A stretch of DNA of 6,653 nucleotides from JAQYVZ01 sp035269105. GTDB taxonomy: Bacteria; Desulfobacterota; Desulfuromonadia; Desulfuromonadales; BM103. The stretch spans positions 1-6,653 of the forward strand of contig DATFJP010000086.1 in NCBI GenBank assembly GCA_035269105.1. The letters run 5' to 3'. Under the pieces are notes generated by a model. It saw nothing but the letters and a program-made list of their open reading frames with translations, was not told where the DNA came from and did no database searches. Of this stretch, positions 1-5,053 are shown piece by piece (positions within the stretch are counted from its first letter, which is position 1; every line of letters begins with the position of its first letter). A program made the position numbers and the translations under genes.

Positions 1-14
1 GAGACATTTTTTTC

Positions 15-42
15 TTGACATACCTGACTATTATAGTAAGAT
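15..42 (+). promoter_or_regulatory. sigma70-like promoter of the small-RNA unit
   Basis: A perfect -35 hexamer TTGACA (15-20) is followed by a 16-base spacer and a -10-like TAAGAT (37-42), which predicts a start near position 50. An alternative -10, TATAGT (32-37), would leave only 11 bases and is unlikely. The promoter is overlapped by an IscR-like dyad, and the strong terminator at 104-137 ends its transcript early, so its direct product is a short RNA. The hexamers are seen; activity is inferred. Confidence 0.65.
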
Positions 43-44
43 AT
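20..44. promoter_or_regulatory. IscR (Rrf2 family) type 1-like operator
   Basis: Twenty-five bases match the E. coli IscR type 1 consensus (left half ATASYYGACT, RWWWY centre, right half AGTCRRSTAT) at 23 positions. The two misses are an A in place of the C after AGT (position 38) and an A in place of the S before the final TAT (position 41). Its core ACTAT-T-ATAGT (27-37) is a perfect dyad. The site covers the promoter spacer and -10, as expected for repression by [2Fe-2S]-IscR. The match is direct; the identity of the regulator is inferred, and another Rrf2-family protein is possible. Confidence 0.6.
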
Positions 45-49
45 CAATC

Positions 50-137
50 ACAGAACATGCTCTTCATGTTCTCCCTCCTAAAAAGACACAGAAACCCTAT
101 TTGCCCCGCAGTCTTCTCCGACTGCGGGGATTTTTTT
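50..137 (+). ncRNA. putative small regulatory RNA, IscR-controlled
   Basis: This is a short transcript unit bounded by the promoter at 15-42 and the intrinsic terminator at 104-137, with no convincing ORF inside. Visible parts in order are: a perfect 7-bp hairpin (GAACATG 53-59, five-base loop, CATGTTC 65-71); a C/U-rich, apparently single-stranded stretch CTCCCTCCT (71-79) complementary to Shine-Dalgarno sequences; an A-rich linker; and the terminator stem with T7 tail. This is the standard layout of a trans-acting sRNA with an anti-SD seed. Two other readings remain: a leader/attenuator of the thioesterase gene at 220, or simply the terminator of a gene upstream of the window. The 5' end is estimated from the -10 element. 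I do not recognise a known RNA family. Confidence 0.45.
104..137 (+). terminator. strong Rho-independent terminator
   Basis: A perfect 10-bp GC-rich stem, CCCCGCAGTC (104-113) with GACTGCGGGG (120-129), encloses the six-base loop TTCTCC. One A and then seven T (131-137) follow. It stops transcription from the promoter at 15-42 and insulates the thioesterase gene downstream. It could also serve a gene ending left of the window. Confidence 0.9.
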
Positions 138-163
138 GACAATAACAGACTCCCTGCTAAGCT
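136..163 (+). promoter_or_regulatory. candidate sigma70 promoter of the thioesterase gene
   Basis: A perfect TTGACA (136-141) is formed by the last two T of the terminator tail plus GACA. A 16-base spacer and a weak -10-like TAAGCT (158-163, TA...T) follow. The predicted start near 170 gives a leader of about 50 nt before the start codon at 220. The -35 is good and the -10 is poor, so support is moderate. It would give the thioesterase and nagA genes transcription independent of the terminated RNA upstream. Confidence 0.35.
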
Positions 164-205
164 GCCTTCGATAAGACGTGGAAAGGATCGAAGAACTCTC
201 CCCAC

Positions 206-213
206 GGAAAGGA
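206..213 (+). promoter_or_regulatory. ribosome binding site fixing the thioesterase start
   Basis: GGAAAGGA lies six bases before the ATG at 220. It favours that ATG over the in-frame GTG at 178, which would add 14 residues that have no counterpart in FlK. Confidence 0.7.
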
Positions 214-219
214 CAAGCC

Positions 220-645
220 ATGAAACCGACCTTGCAGCCCGGAATGGAATTCACCCATCGCTATCGCGTCCCCGAACACAAGACCGTCCCCCATGTCTAC
301 GAAGAATCCGACCTGTTCCAGGCCATGCCGCCGGTGTTTGCCACCGCCTTCATGGTCGGCCTGATGGAATGGGCCTGCATGGAGGCGCTTCGCGAGCACC
401 TGGAGGAGGGTGAGATCAGCCTCGGCACCCACATCAACATCTCCCATACGGCAGCCACCCCGCCCGGCATGGAGGTCGCAGTGCAGGTGCAGTGTCTGGA
501 GGTCGCCGGGCCGAAGACGCGTTGGGCGATCACGGCCCGCGATGAGCGGGATCTGATCGGCGAAGGGGTTCATGAACGGCATGTTATCGGCGCCGACAAA
601 TTCGAAGCGATCATCGCCAAAAAAAGATCCCCTCAACCGGGTTGA
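220..645 (+). CDS. flK: fluoroacetyl-CoA thioesterase-like protein (FlK family)
   Basis: A 141-residue single hotdog-fold thioesterase that aligns end to end, from recalled sequence, with Streptomyces cattleya FlK (139 aa). FlK hydrolyses fluoroacetyl-CoA and so confers fluoroacetate resistance. The catalytic set is present at the same numbering as in FlK: Thr42, Glu50 (in GLMEWAC), Gly69 and His76 (in HTAATPPG). Other shared blocks are HKTV near residue 20 and HERHVI near residue 119. The FlK lid/gate Phe36 is Met here, while Phe33 is kept, so substrate preference may differ. No signal peptide or membrane segment is seen, so it should be cytosolic. The ATG at 220 is chosen for its RBS and for the exact N-terminal alignment with FlK. 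The gene is followed after 11 bases by a nagA-like gene, so the two are probably co-transcribed. Family assignment is firm; activity on fluoroacetyl-CoA rather than another short acyl-CoA is not established, and the gene symbol denotes homology only. Confidence 0.85.
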   Translation: MKPTLQPGMEFTHRYRVPEHKTVPHVYEESDLFQAMPPVFATAFMVGLMEWACMEALREHLEEGEISLGTHINISHTAATPPGMEVAVQVQCLEVAGPKTRWAITARDERDLIGEGVHERHVIGADKFEAIIAKKRSPQPG

Positions 646-656
646 TCAGAAAGATC

Positions 657-1541
657 ATGATCAGCGAAGGTGAACTAGGCTATATCGACCTTCAGGTCAA
701 CGGCGGCGGCGGGGTGCTCTTCAACGACAATCCGACTGTGGCCACTCTCGAAACCATGGTGGGCGCCCATCGGCGCTTCGGCACAACCACCCTGTACCCG
801 ACCTTGATCAGCGCTTGCCGGCAGAAAATGGTCCAGGCGATCGCCGCCGTCAGGGAGTACCTCCATTCCGGGCGGCCGGGAGTGGGCGGCATTCACCTGG
901 AAGGCCCTTTTCTGGCTCCTGCCAAGGCGGGCATCCACGACCCGACAGCGATGCGTTCCATGGCTGAGGAGGATTTTGACCTGATAACCTCGCTCGAGGT
1001 CGGCGGAACGATCCTGACCGTCGCTCCGGAAACCGTCGCCCCTCGGACCATTGCCCGGCTCGTCGCACAGGGCGTGATTGTCTCCCTCGGCCATTCCGAG
1101 GCAACCTTCGGCCAGGCGATGGCGGCTTTCGACGCCGGTGCCCGCCTGGTCACCCACCTGTTCAACGCCATGCCGCCCCTGCGGGCCCGGGAGCCCGGCC
1201 TGGTCGGCGCCGCGCTGGCCCATCCGGAGGTCCATTGCGGCATCATCGTCGACGGTCATCATGTCCACGACAGTAATGTCCGCCTGGCCTACGATATCAA
1301 GGGTCCGGACCGGCTGTTTCTGGTCACCGACGCCATGGCCACGGTCGGCACAAACTTGTCGAGGTTTCACTTGGGGGAGCGGCGGATCACTGTTGTCGAC
1401 GGCAGATGCCTTGCCGCCGACGGGACCCTGGCGGGCTCTGCACTGGACATGGCAACGGCGGTCGAAAACTGCGTTCGGCGCATCGGCATCCCGCGGCAAG
1501 ACGCCCGGAAAATGGCTCGGCCGGATCTGGAGAATTTTTAA
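657..1541 (+). CDS. nagA: N-acetylglucosamine-6-phosphate deacetylase core, truncated at both ends
   Basis: A 294-residue protein of the amidohydrolase superfamily, clearly NagA-like. NagA removes acetate from GlcNAc-6-phosphate in amino-sugar catabolism and cell-wall recycling. Visible motifs are DLQVNG (Gln13 and Asn15 in place of HxH), HLEGPF with metal-ligand Glu82, GHS with His146, THLFNAM with His167, DGHHV with His202 and TDAMA with the likely catalytic Asp225. All correspond to E. coli NagA residues. E. coli NagA has 382 residues: here the first ~49, which form part of the beta-sandwich, are absent because the thioesterase gene ends just upstream. The last ~50 are also absent, as homology stops after RKMA and a stop follows seven unrelated residues. 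No missing piece is found in other frames nearby. It is either a decayed gene or an unusual barrel-only form. ATG 657 has only a weak AGAAAG upstream; TTG 642, overlapping the thioesterase stop, is an alternative start. Confidence 0.75.
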   Translation: MISEGELGYIDLQVNGGGGVLFNDNPTVATLETMVGAHRRFGTTTLYPTLISACRQKMVQAIAAVREYLHSGRPGVGGIHLEGPFLAPAKAGIHDPTAMRSMAEEDFDLITSLEVGGTILTVAPETVAPRTIARLVAQGVIVSLGHSEATFGQAMAAFDAGARLVTHLFNAMPPLRAREPGLVGAALAHPEVHCGIIVDGHHVHDSNVRLAYDIKGPDRLFLVTDAMATVGTNLSRFHLGERRITVVDGRCLAADGTLAGSALDMATAVENCVRRIGIPRQDARKMARPDLENF

Positions 1542-1590
1542 GATCATCCGGGAATTGCGGGAGCTCTTTTGGCCAATGAAGGTATTGAGA

Positions 1591-1613
1591 CCCCCTCACC
1601 CCGACCCTCTCCC
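1591..1613. repeat. fragment resembling a dispersed CCCTCACCCC...CCCTCTCCC repeat
   Basis: The C-rich stretch (CCCCCTCACC, then CCGACCCTCTCCC) matches from memory one arm of a palindromic intergenic repeat widespread in proteobacterial genomes. The opposite arm (GGGAGAGGG...GTGAGGG) is not present nearby, so only half is seen. It lies in the 76-bp convergent gap between the truncated nagA 3' end and the stop codon of the minus-strand phosphatase. Apart from this, the gap (1542-1617) shows only a weak inverted repeat, CCGGAT/ATCCGG (1521-1526 and 1546-1551), with no proper T-tract. Confidence 0.35.
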
Positions 1614-1617
1614 GGCC

Positions 1618-2220
1618 TCAGTCGGGCTCGAGGGTGCCGACCACCCTGATTTCTCCGCGTTCGCCAACCTCGATGACCACCAGTTCTCCGGAGGCCGGAT
1701 AGACACCGGTCAGGGCAGTGATATTGACCTGATGGGTGACCAGGACGGTCGGCCGTGTCAAATCCTGTGCCGCCAGCCAGGCTTTGAGTTCTGTCGTCTG
1801 CCGCTCCCGCCGTTCGAAGTGCCGGAAAAAGGAATTGAGCAGCGGCAGCTCCAGGACCGGGCCGAGCTCGAGCAGCCGCGCGGTCTCCAGGCAGCGACAC
1901 CACTGGCTCGAGAAAATTTGCGCGACGGGAATGCCGTTCTCACGGAACCGCTCGCCGATTGCGGCGGCCTGCCGGCGACCTGTTGCGGAGAGATTCCTTT
2001 GCGTTGTACAGTCTCTCAGGGTGAACTCGGGAGGGTCGCCCGTGCCCGGGGCGATGGCGTGGCGCAGCAGGGCGACATGGCCATTCTGCTGCAGGCTTTG
2101 CCAGACGCCCGCAGCCTCGGAGGCGTGAATCGGTTGGGCCCAGCAGAAGGCGCCGAACAGGATAAGAACAACCTTTCCCACAGCTGCCGGGATAAGCTTT
2201 TTGTTCAACGGTCGCCTCAC
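1618..2220 (-). CDS. periplasmic histidine phosphatase family protein
   Basis: A 200-residue histidine phosphatase (phosphoglycerate mutase-like) with an N-terminal signal peptide. After basic residues near the start comes a hydrophobic core around residues 10-28, with likely cleavage after Ala33 (PIHA). The catalytic motif is LLRHA, with nucleophile His54 and Ala replacing the usual Gly of RHG. Further signatures are the NLSATGRRQA block (76-85), SSQWCRCLETA with Arg109 and Glu112, and the second catalytic His163 in VLVTHQVN. The layout recalls exported relatives such as Ais/PmrG, but the substrate is unknown. The start is GTG, supported by AAGGGAG (2227-2233) six bases upstream. It is the last gene of the leftward copper cluster, 78 bases after copB with no terminator in between, so it is probably co-transcribed. 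Its role in copper handling, if any, is inferred from position alone. Confidence 0.8.
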   Translation of the reverse strand: MRRPLNKKLIPAAVGKVVLILFGAFCWAQPIHASEAAGVWQSLQQNGHVALLRHAIAPGTGDPPEFTLRDCTTQRNLSATGRRQAAAIGERFRENGIPVAQIFSSQWCRCLETARLLELGPVLELPLLNSFFRHFERRERQTTELKAWLAAQDLTRPTVLVTHQVNITALTGVYPASGELVVIEVGERGEIRVVGTLEPD

Positions 2221-2298
2221 GCGAAACTCCCTTTTCTGAGAACCTTCCTTTGTTGTCCATTCTTCCAGTCAAACCCTACCCGATCTGCTCCTGGCGCA

Positions 2299-3150
2299 TC
2301 AGAACCAGAACCGGATCCCTGCCACCACCGCCGAGGCGGAAATATCGCCGCCGGCGTCCTCGACGCGATTGGCCGTCTCACCCAGCTGGCGGGACCAGGT
2401 CACCCCGAGGTAAGGCGCGAATTCCCGGCGGATGTGATACATCAGCCTCGCTCCCAGGCTCATGTCGGTCACTCCTTCCCATTGCCCGTACTCCGGGACG
2501 TCCTGCAGGGCCAGGCCGGCCTCCAGGCGGGGGATGAGGACCAGCCGCTGGGTGAACATCAGCTCGTACTCCACTTCGACCTTGGCCGACACATCGCCGT
2601 CCTCGCTCAGGTAGGCCGTTGCATCGACTTCGAACCACTGGGGCGCCAGGCCTTCGAAACCGGCCGCCAGAAAAGATCGCTCCGGCGGCGGCTCGAAATC
2701 GTGCCGGACGCCGATCCGGAAATCCCAGAACCTGGCCACGTTGCGGCTGTAGAACAACTCCACCATCGCCTCTTCGACCTCTTCATCGCCGTCGAGACGG
2801 TAATGTCCCTCGCTTTCCAGGACCAGCTTGTTGTAGTCGCGGCCGATCCAGCCCTGAACGTCCCACAGCAGAGCCTCCATGCCGTGCTCCCGCCACTGGT
2901 GTTCGAAGCGGTCGGCCTTGAAGGTGGCGAACATCTGGTTGTCGTGAACCGGCTGCACGCCGAAGTTTTTCTGCGGCCCCTGCTGGGCATCTTCGGCATA
3001 TTTCTGTATGCCCTCGCCGACTTCCGGATCGGTTTCCACATCCCGATAGTCGCGGGGATAATAGGGTGGCTTTGGATCGGCGGCCTTCTCGGCCCCCGGC
3101 GCCGTTGTCGGCAATACCATCAGCAGGATCAGACAAATAAGATATTTCAT
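2299..3150 (-). CDS. copB: copper resistance protein B, outer membrane (CopB/PcoB family)
   Basis: A 283-residue CopB/PcoB-type protein. Residues 1-20 form a Sec signal peptide (MKYLICLILLMVLPTTAPGA). A short acidic linker follows, then the family block GVQPVHDNQMF (64-74) and the GWIGRDYNKL block (100-109). The rest is amphipathic beta-strand sequence typical of an outer-membrane barrel and ends in Phe (GIRFWF), a classical OMP C-terminal signal. The length is at the short end for the family, and it lacks the Met/His-rich N-terminal repeats seen in some Pseudomonas CopB proteins. It is thought to bind or move copper at the outer membrane together with periplasmic CopA. The ATG at 3150 has GGGAGA four bases upstream and lies 15 bases after the copA stop, so the two are almost certainly translated from one message. 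Function is from family knowledge. Confidence 0.9.
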   Translation of the reverse strand: MKYLICLILLMVLPTTAPGAEKAADPKPPYYPRDYRDVETDPEVGEGIQKYAEDAQQGPQKNFGVQPVHDNQMFATFKADRFEHQWREHGMEALLWDVQGWIGRDYNKLVLESEGHYRLDGDEEVEEAMVELFYSRNVARFWDFRIGVRHDFEPPPERSFLAAGFEGLAPQWFEVDATAYLSEDGDVSAKVEVEYELMFTQRLVLIPRLEAGLALQDVPEYGQWEGVTDMSLGARLMYHIRREFAPYLGVTWSRQLGETANRVEDAGGDISASAVVAGIRFWF

Positions 3151-3165
3151 GATTTCTCCCTTCCC

Positions 3166-4956
3166 TCAGGCGACCCGCACGACCTGGAACATGCCGGCTT
3201 CCATGTGATAGAGCAGGTGGCAGTGAAACGCCCAGTCGCCCTTTTCGATGGGCGTGATCAGCGCCGACAGCACCTCGCCCGGCTTGACCAGAATGGTGTG
3301 CTTGTAAGGCAGTTGATCGGCGCCGTTCTCGAGCTGCATCCACATGCCGTGCAGGTGGATGGGATGTTCCATCATGGTGTGGTTGACCAGGAACAGGCGC
3401 AGCCGTTCGTTGTGCCGGAACAGGTAGGGTCCGGGATGCTCGGTGAACTTCTTGCCATCGAAGGAGAACATGTAGCGTTCCATATTGGCGGTAATGTTGA
3501 TGGTCATCTCCCGGTCCGGCGTTTCGGCATAGACCTGCGGCTCATCGGAGACCAGGTCCTGGTAGGTGAGCACCCGCCAGCCGTCCTCGCCGAGGCCGAT
3601 GCCCGGCTCGTCGAGCCGGTAGCGGGGATTTTTGATGATCATCGCCACACTGGACGACTGCTTGCGGTCCGGCAGGAAGGGTTCCGGTCCGTTGGGACCT
3701 GGAATGCGCGGATCGTGACTGGCGGGATCGCTACCATGATCCATGCCGCCATGCTGCATGTCGTCATGACTCATCCCTTTATGGTTCATTTCGCCATCGC
3801 CCATGTTCAGCATCATGCCCATGCCGATCTTGTCGAGCTGGCGCACCGGCCGCGGCCGCAGGTCCGGCACGGTGGCCTCGAGCCCCGGCTCAGGCGCCAG
3901 GGTGCCGCGGGCATAGCCGCTGCGGTCGAGGGATTCGGCAAACAAAGTGAAGGGTTTGTCCTGCCGAGGCCGGACCAGCACGTCGTAGGTTTCGGCGACG
4001 CCGATGCGGAATTCGTGGACCGGCACGGGCCGCACCGCCTTGCCGTCGACCATCACCACCTCCATGTCGAGCCCCGGGATGCGGACGTCGAAATTGCTCT
4101 GCGTCGCGGAGTTGATGAAGCGCAAACGGATGGTCTCGCCGGGATTGAACAGGGCCGTCCAGTTCATGTCCGGCGAATTGCCGTTCATCAGGTAGGTGTA
4201 GGTGGCGCCGGTGACGTCGGCAAGATCGACCGGGCTCATGCGCATGTCGCCCCAGGCCGTGCGCTCCTTGATCGTCCATTCGAGGCCCTTTTCCTGAATA
4301 TCCTGAATGAAGTCCGGGAAGATCCGCTGCTGGTAATTATAATAGTGACCGAGCAGATTGATGTGGCGGAAGATGGTCTCGGGATCTTCGAAGGACCAGT
4401 CGGAGAGTACCACCACGTAGTCGCGGTCGTAACTCCAGGGCTCGCCGTCTTTGGGGTCGATGATCAGCGGCCCGTAGGTGCCGGTCTGCTCCTGAAAACG
4501 GGAGTGGCTATGGTACCAGTAGGTGCCGGCCTGGATCACCTTGTAACGATAGGGATAGGTCTCGCCGGGGGCAATGCCGGCGAAATTGACGCCGGGCACG
4601 CCATCCATGGGAAAGGGTACCAGGATGCCGTGCCAGTGGATCGAGGCATGCTCGGCATCCATCAGGGCGTTGGTGACGTTGAGTTCCACCTCGTCCCCTT
4701 CGCGCAGGCGTACAAGCGGGCCCGGCACCGTGCCATTGATGCCGGTGGAAGTGCCTTTTCGGCCGTCGATGGTGATCGGGGAGTAGCCGATGGTCAGATC
4801 ATAGCGGCTCCGCGCCCCGGGCAGACCTTCGAGACCCCAGCGCTCGCTCCGCGCCCAGAGCGGCAGCGGCAAGGCGGTCTGCATGCCGGCCAGGAACAGG
4901 CCGGTACCCAGCCCCTGGACGAAGCGACGTCGAGAGATGCCATTATGCAACGTCAT
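3166..4956 (-). CDS. copA: copper resistance multicopper oxidase CopA (PcoA family)
   Basis: A 596-residue periplasmic multicopper oxidase that likely oxidises Cu(I) to less toxic Cu(II). The N-terminus carries a twin-arginine signal, SRRRFV at 8-13, then a hydrophobic stretch to about residue 32, so the folded enzyme would be exported by Tat. All four copper motifs are intact: HWHG (107-110), YHSH (148-151), HPIHLHG (531-537) and HCHLLYHMEAGM (578-589), with type 1 Cys579 and likely axial Met589. A Met/His/Asp-rich loop (about 379-409, with MSHDDMQHGGMDHG) is the usual Cu(I)-binding insert of CopA. The start is ATG 4956, because a perfect AAAGGAGG (4963-4970) lies six bases before it and this puts the Tat motif near the N-terminus; the frame is open to 5019 without support. 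It is followed directly by copB and preceded by a sigma54-like promoter. A possible substrate overlap with other periplasmic oxidases cannot be excluded. Confidence 0.93.
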   Translation of the reverse strand: MTLHNGISRRRFVQGLGTGLFLAGMQTALPLPLWARSERWGLEGLPGARSRYDLTIGYSPITIDGRKGTSTGINGTVPGPLVRLREGDEVELNVTNALMDAEHASIHWHGILVPFPMDGVPGVNFAGIAPGETYPYRYKVIQAGTYWYHSHSRFQEQTGTYGPLIIDPKDGEPWSYDRDYVVVLSDWSFEDPETIFRHINLLGHYYNYQQRIFPDFIQDIQEKGLEWTIKERTAWGDMRMSPVDLADVTGATYTYLMNGNSPDMNWTALFNPGETIRLRFINSATQSNFDVRIPGLDMEVVMVDGKAVRPVPVHEFRIGVAETYDVLVRPRQDKPFTLFAESLDRSGYARGTLAPEPGLEATVPDLRPRPVRQLDKIGMGMMLNMGDGEMNHKGMSHDDMQHGGMDHGSDPASHDPRIPGPNGPEPFLPDRKQSSSVAMIIKNPRYRLDEPGIGLGEDGWRVLTYQDLVSDEPQVYAETPDREMTINITANMERYMFSFDGKKFTEHPGPYLFRHNERLRLFLVNHTMMEHPIHLHGMWMQLENGADQLPYKHTILVKPGEVLSALITPIEKGDWAFHCHLLYHMEAGMFQVVRVA

Positions 4957-4962
4957 GTTCTT

Positions 4963-4970
4963 CCTCCTTT
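4963..4970 (-). promoter_or_regulatory. consensus ribosome binding site of copA
   Basis: AAAGGAGG on the minus strand is a full Shine-Dalgarno match, six bases before the ATG at 4956. It decides the start over the longer open frame. It is the best RBS in the window, which suggests high copA expression. Confidence 0.85.
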
Positions 4971-4986
4971 CAGGTTTCCCTGTCCG

Positions 4987-5002
4987 GGCACCTTCCGTGC
5001 CA
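4987..5002 (-). promoter_or_regulatory. candidate sigma54 (-24/-12) promoter for copA
   Basis: On the minus strand the sequence TGGCACGGAAGGTGCC fits the sigma54 consensus TGGCACG-N4-TTGCW closely. GG and GC are separated by exactly 10 bases, and the only deviations are G for the first T of the -12 element and C for W. The predicted start near 4977 leaves a leader of about 21 bases holding the copA RBS. The same bases form a 5-bp dyad (GGCAC/GTGCC), so a small hairpin or operator is the alternative. No bacterial enhancer-binding protein gene is in view. Confidence 0.5.
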
Positions 5003-5053
5003 GGAAAACCGTCCTTCAAACAGACAGGGCAGCGGGCAAAAGGGCAAAGCTGC

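Noticed and set aside
15..137. Riboswitch or fluoride switch in front of the FlK-like gene
   Set aside because: The fluoride riboswitch motif and other riboswitch cores I know are not recognisable. A terminator without a visible alternative antiterminator fits a small RNA better than a switch.
15..413. 132-codon plus-strand ORF covering the small-RNA unit
   Set aside because: It begins at TTG inside the -35 element, runs through the terminator hairpin and then overlaps the FlK-like gene out of frame. No RBS and no recognisable sequence.
1521..1551. Possible terminator of the nagA-like gene (CCGGAT/ATCCGG)
   Set aside because: The loop is 19 bases, the stem overlaps the coding end, and the only nearby T-run (CTCTTTT, 1564-1570) is short and more than 10 bases away.
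4957..5053. Transcription terminator between permease and copA
   Set aside because: The only hairpin (GGCAC/GTGCC) has a 5-bp stem without a T-tract on the minus strand; a sigma54 promoter explains the same bases better.
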